From: Rhynochetos jubatus
Taxonomy: Eukaryota > Chordata > Aves > Eurypygiformes > Rhynochetidae
Direction of reading: 5' to 3'
Length of the DNA stretch: 64,000 nucleotides
Assembly: GCA_027574665.1 (NCBI GenBank)
Contig: CM050659.1
Coordinates: forward strand, 15,911,001-15,975,000
Part shown: positions 9,966-24,479 of the stretch, piece after piece
How the letters are laid out: every line of letters starts with the position of its first letter
Position numbering within the stretch: position 1 is the first letter of the stretch
Notes under the pieces: generated by a model
Seen by the model: the letters and a program-made list of their open reading frames with translations, nothing else
Databases searched by the model: none
What the model was told of the DNA's origin: nothing
Position numbers and translations under genes: made by a program

Positions 9966-12900
9966 TGCCCTTTTTGTTAAACAAAGGAGGTGTGCGTGCC
10001 CCACGTTCCTCCCAGACCCGGTGCTCTCGAATGCCGTGTGTTTGTAGGTAAATAAATTTCAGAGCGGAGGTGGTGATGCTCGTTTTGATGAGTCTTGATT
10101 CCTCTCCCCTCCCGCCCTCGGTGGGTCTGTCTGGGCAGGACCGTAGGGAAGGCGCAGCCCCGCGCCCCCCCGGCCCGTGGGTAGGAGGCAGACGTTGCCA
10201 CGTGGTGTGGGCCCACCGTGGGGGGCATTGGCCACGGGGGCTGGTGGAGGGTACATATGGGATACATCAGTGGTGTGGGAATGGGGAAGGAATGGCTTCA
10301 ATGGAAGCCACCAGCGAGAAGCAGCCGCAGCCCCCAGCCCCTTCCCCAGGAGGTGTCTGCACTGACCAGGGGCATTGGCTGCTATTTGTGCAGGATTACG
10401 CTTCCTCAGAAGGGTCAAATCCCAGGTGGGGTTTGTGGCATGGCCTGGGGATGGGGAGGTGGCAGAGGCCCCATAAACGATACTCATGAAGCTCCTGTTC
10501 CTGAAGCCTCACTGAGGAACAGTTGTTCTTTAAGCTCAGTAATTACAGTGCTCGTTAAGTCTGTTCATGCCCTTACACTTGGTCTGTTCTTTAAAATAAT
10601 TATTAGAACAAAGGATATGATTTTCTTTTCTAATTAAAGCTATTATACTTGTCCAAACTCAGGCTTTATAGGTGCTGGTATTGCTATAGCTCGTTCCTGT
10701 TGTGAAGAACACCCACACGCGATGCGACGTACAGTCACACCGCTACCTGTGCCTCTGCCGTTACAGCGATACCGAGAAGCCTCTGACACCAAGGCCCAAA
10801 AGTACCAGCCATGAGTGCAAACCCGCAGAATCCATAGAGATGTTCTGTGTTCGTGGTTTCCAAAGACTCCTTCTCCATGGAGTTCCCTGCAGCCTCTGTT
10901 CCCACACCCCAAGTTAACAGTGAAGCAGCTTGCTGCTGCAGGGAGGAAAGCCAGCCTTGCTGGAGGGCTGCGAGGAGTCAGCGATGCTGCTCACTGATGC
11001 TGCCTGCACCAAGCCCCACTAACGGGAGGAGGGGTGCAGACAGGCGTGCGGTGGGCTGGGGAGGAGCCCAGCACTCCCACCCACGAGGCTGGTCTTGCCA
11101 TCAGGGCTGAGAGCCCAGCCCATGCCCAGCAGCTTGCCCCAGGCTGCTGGCTCGCTGCAGGGAGGAGAGTGCTGGAGGTGTATCTGTTGGGCGAGCAACT
11201 TCTTGCACTCTGTTGGACTGGGAATTCAGAGCGTGTCTTGCCTTACCTTCCAGCGACTCCTGGTTTTGGGGTTGTAACCATGCAGGACTTCTTTCTCAGG
11301 TGCCTGAGGACTGGACCCGCTGCAGTAGGTAAGGTGTCGGTGGGTTTGGCCCTACCTCTGCTCTTCTGGAGGAGTCCCTGGGGTGACCGCTCCCATGCAA
11401 AGCAGATGCTTACATCCAAACTGGGAGCTCCCTGCAAACGAGAGGTTTACACCCTACTCCGCTTCTTGTCTCAGAGCGTTTGTGTTGTCTGATCTCGTCT
11501 CATTTTTGGCTGATTCACAAGGAATGATGATAAACCAGGTTTCCCTCAAAGTACTTGGGATTCTTGTTCTCAGCACCATGATAAAAGTAGACATCTGCCT
11601 CTCCTGGCAGGAGGAACACGCTCTGTGCAAGGAGCAGCAGGGTTGGAAACCAGCTCCTAGGTGCTCAGAACAAGGCTGACCCCTGCCTCTCCAGTTCCAG
11701 GTGCCTCATCAGCCATGATTTGCGGAGAGGCTGGCAGCTCATTAAGATGCTGGGGTACGCACTGTCCTCACCCCAACTGCCACCAGGAGGAACATCTCCA
11801 GCTGGGATGCAAAACTGATACAAAGGCATTCAAAGCACATGGGCTGACCGCTTGATGAGCCTCCGGTTCCAGAGGAGGATGCCAGTAAATGCCGCTTGGC
11901 CCACACGAGGCATGTGCACTGGGCGTTCTCCTGCGCTGGTCTCGAACAGGAATGCAGACATGTGTCCTGCCTTTCACAACAGCCACAGCTTGCAGCCAGT
12001 GATCCTGCCAAGCCAAATATTCCTCCGGGACCGATGGGTCTTTGCTTTAAAGAACTTGGCTGAATGGTACATCATTTGCATCCCCTGACAAAGTAACTGC
12101 AGAGGTGGAGAGCAGTGACTTTGCCCTTGTGTCAACTACTAAGCCATGAGCAAACTTACTGAGGTGCTGTTGCAAGTTGAGTGAGGTCTTCCGCATCTTT
12201 CTCACAGTGGGGGTCCCACCTGAGGGCACATCCTGCCACCCAGTGAGCACTGAGTCACGCGGGGGAGCTGATAGAGAGGTATGGCCAGGCAGAAGGAGGC
12301 GTTCCTCCTAATGAAATGCTCCAGGTGGGATCCTGCTTCGCAGCTGCCAGCAAGAGCCAAGCTAATTAACTAGCCCTGTATTAGCAAGGACCACATGATC
12401 TGTGAACAGTTCAGTCAGACAAGCTTTCTAAGGTTTCCCTCGTGTGCAGATTCTGAATGCGCAGGATGAGACCTTTTTCCGGAAGCCTTGTGTTTGCTTG
12501 TGCATCTTTGGTCTGAGATGATCTGGACTAAAAACAACATAGCATGAAAATACAGACCAAAAATACTGTACTTCCAGGGAGGAGAGGGCAGGAAAAGGGA
12601 CCGGTAATTAAATTTCAGCTCGTTTTCATGTCAGGAGGGGCAGGCCTGGGTGATGCTCAGCTCCGTTGTGCTCTGCTGCTGCTCCTCACACAGGAATTGT
12701 TCATCCCTCTAGGCATTGGTCGCACTTAGTGCTGTAATAAACCACTTCTCCCGCTGGGCTCATCTTGCTCAGCCGTACACCTCCGTGCTCTCCTTGACAG
12801 AGTAATTGTGGCACTGAACCTTTTAAATCCCCCCTGCACCAATTTCTCTGTGCTCCTGTCTCCTCTGCGCAGGGGGCTAGCGGATGCTTCGTTAAATTTC

Positions 12901-13680
12901 AGTTGCTAAAAATGAAGACTTCAGTCCATTAGAGAGAACTGAATTTCCAGTCACAAGTTTCCTTCCTTCTCCACTTTCTTCTCCTTCCCCACAGATGATT
13001 TTTTATTGTTTGTTCTCTCAATTTCCCATGTTGTATTTTCCACAGGCTTTCCCCTGCGTGCATGGTTCTCATATTACTGCTGCTCTGCAGGATGCAAGGG
13101 CAATTACAAGTGAATGAAAACACACGTTTTACAGCACGTTATTGAATTATTGAACGGGTTTGCCAGGAGACAGAAATTTATTTTGCTTCTACCTTCCAAA
13201 CTCACCTGTCAAACCTGTGGGCTGTCTGACAGGGACTGGCTGGATGCAGTCTTCAAAAGGCAGCTAAAGCGTGTTGCGGTGCGTGTGTTCGGGATGCCAG
13301 TGTCTGCGGCAGCTTTGCATCACCCACGTGGAAAATGCAGGTATCGCCCCACGACTTCGCTGGGCTGCTGAAACCGCACCCAGGCTGGGGGCTGACTCTG
13401 CCATCAGAGTCCCTCCAAAGCTGAAGGGGACAGCCCCCCGGGATGTGCAGACAGAGGGCTGGGGAACTGGACGTGGTGTTTAGAGGATGAGGAGGGCAAC
13501 ATTTATGAGAGCAAACGCTTTAAACTGGAATCAAACTGGGAGCAATGACAACCACCACCAGAAAAACCCAGGATTAAAAATGGGAGCCTGATTCCTTTTA
13601 TTGGCAGTAGAAGTTCATTTTTAAGGAAAAACATTACAGCTCCAATCATAAAGCCTTGCTGATGAAAAACAAACACACTT
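9966..13680. other. Gene-free stretch
   Basis: Only short open frames with no recognisable protein signature and no good splice context on either strand. The composition alternates between GC-rich (10.0-11.4 kb) and mixed sequence. No repeat family was recognised. Confidence 0.5.
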
Positions 13681-14070
13681 TGTCTTCAGGGACAGCCTGA
13701 TGCCAGTAATTATTATTATCTGTCCCGTGTATATCATTCTCCCAGTGAAATCCCTGTATTCCTTCCCTGAGTCCTGGTGGTAAACAAGGGGTTTTGAGAC
13801 TGGCCAGCCTATTTCTGTGTGACAATTACTACGTTAACGAGAGCCAATAGGCTGGATAATGGGCTGGTTTTGGATTCCAATGCAGCTGCATTGGGGAACA
13901 GAGTTTTAGCAAAAGAATAAAGTGTTTTTGCAACCCATTCAAACTCCCCCTCACATCCTCCTGTGAGCTGGCTTTAAGGAATTATTGGATTACAAATAAA
14001 TACCCAATAAAATACAATCACAATAGGGCCAATTTTCATAATTTCTTACCTCCTACAGTTAATTTAAAAC
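13680..14070. promoter_or_regulatory. Candidate conserved non-coding block with an 18-bp perfect palindrome
   Basis: AT-rich unique sequence without open frames, dense in TAAT/ATTA cores, with a CCAAT box (gagccaatagg near 13841) and the self-complementary 18-mer at 13877-13894 centred on CAGCTG. Such blocks are typical of vertebrate developmental enhancers, but function here is inference from composition only. Confidence 0.25.
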
Positions 14071-14276
14071 ACGTAGGAGCAAAGAGCAGACAATGCCTTG
14101 AGGTGCTTGTCCCAGCCACCCCCAAAGGCTAGACGAGTCAGACACAGCCCCAAGCTGGGGGTGGGGGTCTGTCCTATGGCATCCCAGTGTTGCTTGGCAG
14201 GTGCCGCAGGACCCGGGGACCACAGCGAGGACCGCTCCATTGGCCGAGCTCCATGGGAGCTTTTGGGTGGGTGTGG

Positions 14277-14278
<2 letters not shown>

Positions 14279-14307
<29 letters not shown>
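14279..14307. repeat. (GT)n microsatellite
   Basis: About 14.5 perfect GT units, preceded by an imperfect GGGTGTGG lead-in. Confidence 0.95.
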
Positions 14308-14309
<2 letters not shown>

Positions 14310-17300
14310 CTGCTCTCCTGTCCTGCCTGAGGTCTCACCCTGGTGGTCTCTGAGAGGGTCCTCTCAAAGCGTGCACCCCCTTACCCCAGGCACCGACGGA
14401 GATGTGCTGCTGTCCTCTGTGCCACAGAGAGGTTGGCACACCTAGCACCCACAGAGTGTATATGTATATAAATATATTTAAATTAAATGTGAGGAAGGAA
14501 AGGCTCATATCCTTTGCAGTTCCTCCCACCTTCACCCCCAGTCTCACTTAGCGATGACCAGGGAAAATGCAAAGGTAAAAGAAAAATCTGACAACTTGCC
14601 TCAGAAAAAGTAAATCAATTCTGGCTTTGTCACTGAGGCTGTTAGGAGTGTGGCACAAGCTGAGAGCAGCTCAGGAGGACAGCAGTGACTGCCTGGCCCA
14701 GCTGAGCAGGGCGGGAGAGGCCAAGGGAAGTGGGATGCAGAGGGGTAAACTGGGGTGGAAAGCTCGAGTTGCTGGGGGGGCTGCAAGGGGAAGAAAGCAG
14801 GAGGCATCCCCAGGAGAACAGTCAGTGATGAAGGTTCACGGCATCACTTGGCCATTACACACCATCGCTCCAGACAGAGCTGGATGTGTGGTGCCATGAG
14901 CACTGCTCTCCGGCAACGGGCCCTGGTTTTCCTGGCGACTGTGCCTCACGTAAGTAACGTCCATGGATTTTTACCAAACTGCCTCAGACTAGCCATGGTT
15001 TAATTGGAAAACTCCAGATGAACGTATTAAGGTTTTCCCAAGAACGAGGTTAGTGGAAAACATACACAGGTGAGGTTTCATTGGTCGTATCTGGCTGACC
15101 CTGAGCTGAAACGACAGTACCTATAGCGTTACGCACAGGCAAAAGAACATCCATTTTCACGGGCAGCCTTAATTTCCTGCCTTTTTACTGTTTGATTCTC
15201 CAACTCCCATATTCCTTACAGCCACATTTTAGAATGTTCTGGAGTAGCACGTTTTGATAAAACCCAGTATAACTTCCTCGAACACTTTGCTTTCCTTGCA
15301 GGACAAGGCAGACACGGGCCCCGGGTTGATTCCCGGGAGGCACTGGCCGCCTGTGCCAATAAGCACACAACCTGCAGCAATGCGTGCAGGCGTTCCCCCT
15401 TCCCGCTCCGACTTTCCCTGGTGTGACACTGAGTCCAGTCCCCCCTCCTCTCTCCCCATAGAGAGGAGCTCCAAGAAGATCTCAGCATCTTTTCAAGCAG
15501 GATCTAGACTGCCATTAAGCCACGTGACCATTTGAGTTTCCAGGCACTTGGTGCCAAACATGGAATCGCCACGAGGGAGCCAACAAAGAGAGAAGAAACA
15601 AAGAAGTGTCCGCGCTACCTTTGCCTCTGGCAAAACCAGCCGGGCTCCTCAGCTGTCCGCGTGGATGAACGGCTCTCTGTCCGGGTCCAGCTGCACGCAC
15701 AATGCACCCCTGTGAATGATACGGTGTTATAAGCATCCCTTCCCTCTGCCTTTCCTCCCCTCGGTTCCCTGGCTTTGTCCACAGCCTGTGTTTTAGTTCT
15801 TATTGGATTCATTTGATGCTATGCCAATTTTCTGAGATAATGAGAATACAATCAGTGTTCTTCACTTACCAAACGTCGTGGCTCACCACAGGATGTGCTC
15901 AAAGGAGCAAACAGATAAAAGGTTGTAAAACAGAATTCAAAGTTTCTCAAAGAGCTATAGTTTTTCCAAGAACATGAAGAGTAAAAATCATGGAAAACTA
16001 CATGATATCTGGGCTTTCTGTGCTATTTTAAGCTTCTGTAACAAAGGATATTAGCCAAGCTGATGATGGCAGCATCCTCCCTTGTTTTTTACTGCCCTTT
16101 TTTTATGCCAGTCTGCAAGCAGTCAGCTGTGCTGCGGGCCAGACCCTTCCTGGCACACCTGCGACCTGGTGCTTCTCCCTAAAGCATGCCCTGGGCACAG
16201 GGCTCCTGTGGGGCCAGCTGTGCACAGCTGGCTGAGCCGGGCTGTGGGCATAGTGAGCAGGGAGGTAGCTCTGATGAGTGAAATCACTGACAGGGTGAGG
16301 GAGAGCATCTTCCTCTAATAATGCCTGTTCTAGAGCTGAAGCATCTGTCCTCTTCAGCAAGCTCCTCTGTCCTTCTCAGATAAGACCTGGAGGATGCAGT
16401 GATAAATAACCTCCCGTGGCAGTAACATGTGAGCTGGCTGCATTTGATACTGTTTGAGTTTGGAGGATAAGAAGTGCACAGTACCAAGCCGATTCTTTTC
16501 CCTGAGGTCACCAGCCTGTCTTTACTGACCCTGGCAGGCTTTGGCAACCCTGCTGCTTTAAGATGCAAGGATAGCTTTGCAGGGTTGTGCCCAGGACTAA
16601 AATTAATGTCTTAGCTGCTAATTCCCTGGCCCAAACCCCAGGACCCCCTTGTTTCTGCCTGGCCACCTGAGAAAAGGGGTTAACAGCAGAAGGCTGAGTG
16701 CTGGGCAGTTGTGGGGCTCAGGCTGAGCACAGGGCTCTGACTGACCCCTCTGCACTCAGAGGGATGGTCAGCCGGGGACTGTAGACAGATCTGAGGGAAG
16801 GAGCATAGGAATTGCCTCTGGAAGGTCTTGCACACCCAAGCTGGGATCCTTGCACACTCTCAGAGTGCTCTTTTTCCTCTTTTTTTTTCCTGCCCCTCCA
16901 TTTCTCTATCGGCACCATGAATCACATCACAAATTAAATAAAAATCTGCCCTTAAATTAGAATCGATGCCCCCAGAGCTAACCAGAAATGCAGGGCACCA
17001 GACTTCATATTTGCAACATACAGTTTAAAGATACAACCCTAAGTGTCTCAGCAGAAGTATTTCACAAAGGCACCAGTGAGTTGTTAAAAGTTCCTCACCC
17101 TGGTGACTGCTGGAAGGAGGAACATGATGGTGCCTGTGGCATTTGAATGCTGGGGATCAAACGAGCTTAAGGTTAATTTTCAACCTGTTCCTATTTATAG
17201 CTGACTTGTCTGAATATACTGCTAAATATTCATGGTCTTTATTAGCCACGTTAATCATTACAGTTCACCCAGAGGATGAATGTATTTCTACTTTATGCCC

Positions 17301-19985
17301 TGCAATCTGTGAAGGACAACAGAATACTTCTATTCCACTAAAGAGTGGGCAAGGTAATCCAATTTAATGCAATTCTTTTAAATAGAACACAGGGTAACCT
17401 TATGTTCAAGTCAGCTTTAGCTTCAGGTTTCTTAAAATTAACCTTCATATTTAGTAAAGGGGAAAAAACCCCAGATCTCTAGCCTGCAGTAGAAATTGAA
17501 CATAAAGAGGATGTACTGCGTTAAGGTATTTATTTGGAGCTGTAGCTATTGCCATCTCCACGCTGGAAACTGTCAACTTTATTCACTCTTCGTAAGCAGG
17601 AGCCACCGGTGCATTTAATTCAAGGGCAGGGTAGAGAATGAAGATAGTCTGTTAAATAGCTGACCTCTAAAGACAGATTCAGGAAAGACACTGTGCTGTG
17701 AAGGGAATCCTAGAAATATCCCAATGGTAAAAAATAAAACTTGATTCCTTTCCAGTCTTTAAGAGGGATTTGGTTTATTATTCTATGATTCTATTAACCT
17801 TAACGTGAAAGGTCCAAGCAACACATCACAGTTGAGAAGGAAACAAAAACTTCCAGAAAAGCCCAGGGCCACCCAGTCCTTTGCAACTCCTAATTAACTG
17901 ACCTTTGTGGTAAATCCACCATGGAAGTTCTGGGCGATCCAGGAGCTCCGGATAATTCTGAATTCTGCCTTGTTAGACACGTCACTGGTAAAAGAACAAA
18001 ACGAGGAGAGGAAGGAGAAAGAAGCTGTACAAGGTTTAGGCCATTGATTAACTGATGCCTTAATTCCTGGTTAAAATTGCTGGAGACAAGATGTGGTGGA
18101 AAGCAAACGTCATCTCTGCTCAAAAAAAGGAGCAAAATCTGTTGCTCTAAAACTTGCTCACCATCGTTTTTATTATGTATCACAGACTATCTCCTGACAA
18201 CACACACAGTCTGGCTACCTTGGAGTCACGCTGATTACAGCACTCAAGTTGGTTACAAGTGTGGGTTTGAAATAGCAACGACTTCTGCAGATCTGGCTGA
18301 GGAATATGCTGCAGTTCTGCTAGAATGGCACAAAACTGCCAAAAAGGATGTTTTGAGAATGGCTGTTGCTACTTTCAGCTACAAACACCAACTGAAGATC
18401 CTTGCAGAGGGGAAATCCTCGGGGCAAGAGACCACTGAGGTTCAATAACCTGCCAGGACACAGTATGGATTAGATACTTACGAATATAATGAAATCATGT
18501 TAGAGCTGACACGTGGAGAGGATATAAACCTTTGTGCTCTGAAGCAGCATTAATTACAAGGCAATAAGAGAAATTCCATTAATGGGAACACACCCTATAA
18601 TTGTCCCTTATGGTCTCCCATCAAGCAATTGTTTTTGTCTCCAGCAGACAAATTAGATGGTCCATCAATCTGGTTTTATAAAGCAATTTGTTCTTATCTG
18701 CCAAGGAGATTTTCATGAGGCCTGTCATGGAAAAGTCTCTTCAAGTGACAGACAATTGTGTTGTAGAATCAGACACGTGGTTTCTGCAGGACTCAGCCTC
18801 TTGCCTTTTTTTTTAATCACTATGTTTTTTTCTTCTCACCTCTAATAAGTGACAGCTGCTCTTCATTGACAGCTCATTGCAGAGGGCAGTGTCCTCACAC
18901 CATTTAGCGCTGCTGAACAAGGCATTATTAGCCAGTATTGGCTCATGGGAGTATAAAACTTCATTACAAGGGCTGAATGCCTTAATTCAACCCTTATTAC
19001 TGGAGAAAAGGAAAAAAAACTGGTGGGAGTGCAGGGCAAAAAGTGCTTTTGTTTTGCTGTCTGAGGAGACTTCCAGTAACCTCCTAAGGAAGGGTTTGCT
19101 ACAGTGCAGCGCACCAGGCACTGATGCTTGCAGACCTACTTGCTCTGGCTGTGTCAGCTCGCATCCCTCCTAACCACTGCCACCTGCCCTCTCCAGCACA
19201 GTTCAGGGCATCGTTCAGCACTCGCCCCAGCTGCAGCAGTGTTTGGTAATCTACCCCTGCACTCCTTCTGGTACCATCAGCCAGTGACCCCCCCAGAGGA
19301 CTTGAGTCCTGTTCCAACATAGACACCTGAAACAGGGCGTTGCCATCGTGTCTTGGCAATGAGACTGCAGCTGCGTGGCACAGAAAGCTCACTGGGATGA
19401 GCTGGGTGGTGCGGTCTCCGTTGGAAAGGTGTGTGCACTGGGAGTGCTTGGACAACAAGCTTGGGAGAGCAGTTTAGGAATATGCATGGGGGTAGGCATC
19501 ACTCCTGAGCGCTGGTGGGACAGGGCAGCTTTGCGAAAAGCCTTGAATGTTTAAACTGAAACAGCAGCACTGCGCTTGGCGTGATAAACCTGCCCTTACC
19601 CTGTCAGTATTCCTGTTTGGGCTTCATCCAAAGTCTGCGGAGATCAGAAGCATTTTTCTCCCTACCGCAGAGCAGGAGGCGATAGCTCGAGGGAAGCAGG
19701 CATGTTTGCTCCTCAGTCGGTGAGAGGGTAGAGCCATCTGCCCTGACTTGAGGAGAGACTCTCCTTTGCTGCCCATGGCAGAGGGTGTCTGCTCATTATA
19801 TTCCAAGTGTTGATTCTGGGTGTGCCCTTTGCCTGCTGGGAGAGGTTTGGGGGTTTTCCTCCCTCTTCTGGTCCGGGAGTGACCCGGTCTGCTCGGTGCA
19901 CGAGGATGGTCCCTGACACTGACCCAGCTATCAATCCCCAGGCCTCAATCTGGACTGAACTGAGGACGTTTCCATTTATTCCTTA
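14310..19985. other. Gene-free stretch
   Basis: No recognisable coding exon, RNA gene or retroelement body. The 123-residue open frame at 18077-18448 (+) has no family signature. The AT-rich stretch about 17150-17400 has many homeodomain-type cores and no open frame and could be regulatory. A motif TTCTATGATTCTAT at 17780-17793 resembles the CR1 3' tail, but no CR1 body precedes it. Confidence 0.45.
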
Positions 19986-19988
19986 GTA

Positions 19989-20325
19989 TGTTTTGGACAG
20001 CCCCTCAGAACTTTTTACACTTGAAGAGCTAACTGACGATAATTTTATTCTCCTTCTCCTTCCTGAGTTAATTTTCTGACTCATTGTGGCTTTTTTTCTG
20101 CTTGCTTTTTGTTAATCTAGTTGGCATTTTGTGGTTTCTTTGTTCATTATGTGATGGGGCTATATAAGGGGATTTGTCTCTGGAATTCAGGTATCCCCTG
20201 CACTGTGTTCACAGTTATCGTCTTCATCAGCAACTATGCTGAAGGCAGTTGCATGCATTTGGCATGAGCTAACCTTAATAAATCTGGGTTGTTAATCACT
20301 CAGACATGTCTCTTGAATCTTTGCA
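19989..20325 (+). mobile_element. Candidate solo LTR (old endogenous retrovirus-like element)
   Basis: A segment that can be bounded TG...CA, about 337 bp, with a TATA box (TATATAAGG at 20161) and, 116 bp later, an AATAAA signal at 20277-20282 followed by a short T/G-rich tail. This is the U3-R-U5 layout of a compact LTR. No internal retroviral sequence is adjacent, and the flanks (tagta / tactg) are not a convincing target-site duplication. An ordinary promoter-like coincidence remains possible. Confidence 0.35.
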
Positions 20326-23300
20326 TACTGATTTGTGTGTGCACAAATAATAGTTTCTCTGGAGTAGACTTCTGGTAACTCAGTGTTTTAATAATCTGCC
20401 CTCCAAATTCACCCTCGGGGTCTTGCCTCCCGGGGCTTTGCCTGCCAGGGACAGGTTCAAGTCATCTGCCTGCCAAGGACAGCAGTGCCGCAGCCAGCAA
20501 AGGCACAGGGTGACAGCTCGGTCCACAGCGCATGAGCAGGATGAAGCTCTCCGGATGGCACGGCCTTCCTGTGGGACTCTTCTTGCACCACATGCTCCCA
20601 ACCAGACGTCCAGCCTCAGGCTGGCCACTCCGTCTGGCTGCAGGGAGCAAAGCTTCGTCTGCCCACGTGCCATGGCCTGCTGCCCCAGCCAGGCAGGTCT
20701 CCTCGCCCCAAACCTGCAGCACCCATGAGCGCTGCCCTGCTGGGAACAGGGAGGAGAACACCGGGTGAGAAGCAGTGATCCTTGTTTTGGAAACTCTCCC
20801 TTGGTCCTATTGAGCTTGGACACCGGGCTGTTCCCAGCACCACTTAAAAACCCATTCCCACAGGCGAGCGGCATGTCTGAAGACAAATTAAAGAATGTTT
20901 AAGCATTTACTCATTATCTGTTTAGTCAGCTGGCTCAGACCTTGACCTGTTTCAGCAAAAGCAGAATTTTTTAGATTCTCTTCTCCACACCTTGGCTAGG
21001 GAAACTGATTGCTGCAGCAGGCCTTGCGCCAGCAGAGGTGCAATCACCTGCCCTTCCGTCACTGTGCCTTGCCCAGATCAAACACCACAGCTCGGTTTAT
21101 CTCTTTTTTATTGTGTGGCGCATCCTATCGTTTGCCTGACTGCTGCCAAGGGACTGCTGCTGCATTAGTCAGGGCATCCTCAAGTGATACCAGAGCCTTG
21201 AGGCACTGGGCAAAGCGTGCGAGGCTTTGAGTCTCATTCAGGCATTGATAATTAACAGTCTAGATAGCTAAGCCGTTACGAAGATGCAATACAGTCAGCT
21301 CGTACATCATGCCCATTTAGGGGAGAAAAATTCAGCAATGGAGAGATGCTACAATTGAAAGATTCAAGGAGAACCAGCTAGGTTGTTTTTCACAGCAAGA
21401 GATAGCTAACTACATGGCTTAGCAGATCAAGGGGAATATGAAGAGAGAGCCACTTCTTTGGGATGGGGTCTTTGATTCCTCCAGAAAAAAAGCTTATGAA
21501 GCCATTTAAAGAAAGGAAAGAATACCAACCTAAGAGATATTAAAGATGGACTCATCACAAGGTGAAGCAATGACTTCTTCACCCACAGCCGCTAGTAGTG
21601 ACAGGAGCTCCCAGAACAGCTCTCTTATCAAAGGGATGACAGGCAGGTACAACTCCAAGGTTTGCTTGCTGCTTCACAGAAATTTGGCAGTTTCTGAGAA
21701 AACCAGCAGCCGGTCTGTACCAGCATTCTTGGACCAACATCTCAAGAAAATACCGAAAAATTTTATCTATCTATCTTGCACTGTAGAACAGCCCTGGGGA
21801 TGGGATTTAATCCCATCCTTGGCTTGTACCCCAGAATTTGCCAACAGTAAGGTAGATTTCATTTGAGAATCACAGCTACAGCCATAACTTAATACTTCTT
21901 ATGGAAGATATCAGTGTTAGTGTCGTTGCTATGGTTATTTCATAGAAGCCCAAGATATAATATGTACATTGAAAAAAAACATACAAATATCTCTTTAGAA
22001 CCTGTTTTGTGTACACAGTGCATCATGCAGCTGCTTATGGAAAGGCACACTGAGAACAAGCTGGGCACAGGGCTGAGCAGGGGGCTGGAAATCCATGCCA
22101 ACACTGCCACTTGGGCTTTGGTTCACTCACAGCTTCCTGAGCTGTTACAGGGAGCTTTGGGGGGCAGGATGTGATTTTTCCACCTTCTGTTTTTCCTTTG
22201 TGAAATGTTTGCTTGGCAGGTGTTATTCAAAGAGCCCTGGAAATTTTTGTCCGGAGCAATAAAACACAGCAAATAAAGAATATGCTCGTCCAGGATGAAA
22301 TTTTCAGCGAGTGATTTTGTTAAACCCTGCATGGATTTCACGTGACATCAGTGGTGTTTTTCACGAGTATCAGAATCAGTTGAGTAACTGTGAACAGCAA
22401 ATGAACCCATGAACCACAGCCAGCCAAGCTCAGTGTCTGCCTTATTAACCGATGGATGCTGCTATCACAGTGCACTTAGCACTAGCGAGATGGGTTCTCC
22501 TTCTTCTTACTTGGTATGAATCCTGTTACCTGCTGGCAAATAGTGAATTTAACCTTGTTTTCTAAAAGGGCTCTGCGAGAGCATGTCAAGGAAATTCAAT
22601 AGCCCAGATCAAGGCCTCCGGATCCAGAGCAAGCACCAAGCGGGGATTTCAGTGCCACAGGGCTGTCCCCTCCTGCCTCCAGGCCAGCTCCTGCTTCGCA
22701 GTGCCCAGCCTGCTCACAAAATCACCTAGCAATTCTGGTTTGTTTCGGCTTTTAATGTCTGTTTTCCCTGTATTTTGGTTTTTTTTTACCCCCTCTCTCT
22801 CATGTACTAAATCTTTCCTTTGTTCTGTATCCTTTTTTTCACCTGCCTCCCAAAGCGTAGCTAAATTAAACTGTATTTTTCCCAGGACTGTAAACAAAAC
22901 CTTCCCTCTTAGTCAGAGTCAATTCTGTTGTTTAAATGAAAGTCTTTTACAGCAAGTAGTAATTATGCAAATGATTTCATTCTTCATTGTGGCCTTTTGT
23001 TTAGTGCCAATGTAGGTTTATTTCCTGAATTAATGTATTTATAATAAAACCAAAAAGAAATTCTCAATGGACTAAACTTGTCCGCCCGAGTGCTGTCTGA
23101 GGCTGCTGCCACCGATGTGCTGCATGCATCCCCGCTGCCCTCTCGGCTGGGGCGGGGGTGAGAGCCAGAACTGGGCTGGGAGCCAAGGGAATGGGACAGA
23201 GCTGGGGCAGGAGCGAGGTGAGGAGGAGCAGCACTATCTGAAGGAGAAATTGCTGCTGCTGACCCTTACCTCTGCTGGGAGGCTTTGGTATAAATTATCT

Positions 23301-23750
23301 GGTGAAACTCCACACGGTTGGAGTCAACCTGGATGTCCAAGTCCTTCCTTCAAATACATGTCAGAACGGGACTGTTTCTGTTGCCCTGCAAAGCCCCATT
23401 GGTGTGGTGGCACATGTTATGAGCACTGAGACAGGCCATGACTCGGGACAGCTCAAGTAATGATGGAAACCAGGATCCTACTCCATCTTCTAGTAATAAG
23501 GTGGGAAACCCCGAAGGCAAATCACCCTGTCTGTGGACCTCCATGTCCTCTGCACAGATATACCTGCTCCTTGGCCCAGCTGCAGCTGTGGGCTCACAGG
23601 GAGGGTGTTTGCGAAGCTGTGCTCCCACTGCACCGAGTAAAGGTGGTGCTACTCCGATACTGTCACAAGTCAGTAGTCAAACACCAGAGCAGCAACATCG
23701 ATTCCTGAGGAGAAACAGGGAGATGCCCTTTGATGTCCACTGAACCTGAC
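20326..23750. other. Gene-free stretch
   Basis: Open frames here are short, overlap each other in several frames and carry no recognisable domain. Nothing else was recognised. Confidence 0.45.
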
Positions 23751-23768
23751 TCACCTCAGCCCTTCAGC

Positions 23769-24412
<644 letters not shown>

Positions 24413-24479
24413 AGTGGGGCTTCCACAGCACTCACGATCATCTCCCCAGATTTGTAGTACAGACAGAGGGGGGGGCAGA

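Noticed and set aside
17780-17793. TTCTATGATTCTAT, the 8-bp-repeat tail typical of CR1 elements
   Set aside because: The sequence upstream shows none of the conserved CR1 3' UTR or ORF end, so a true insertion is not supported.
18077-18448. 123-codon open frame (+)
   Set aside because: No recognisable domain, no clear splice or promoter context, and its N-terminal half is Ser/Lys/Cys-rich and looks random.
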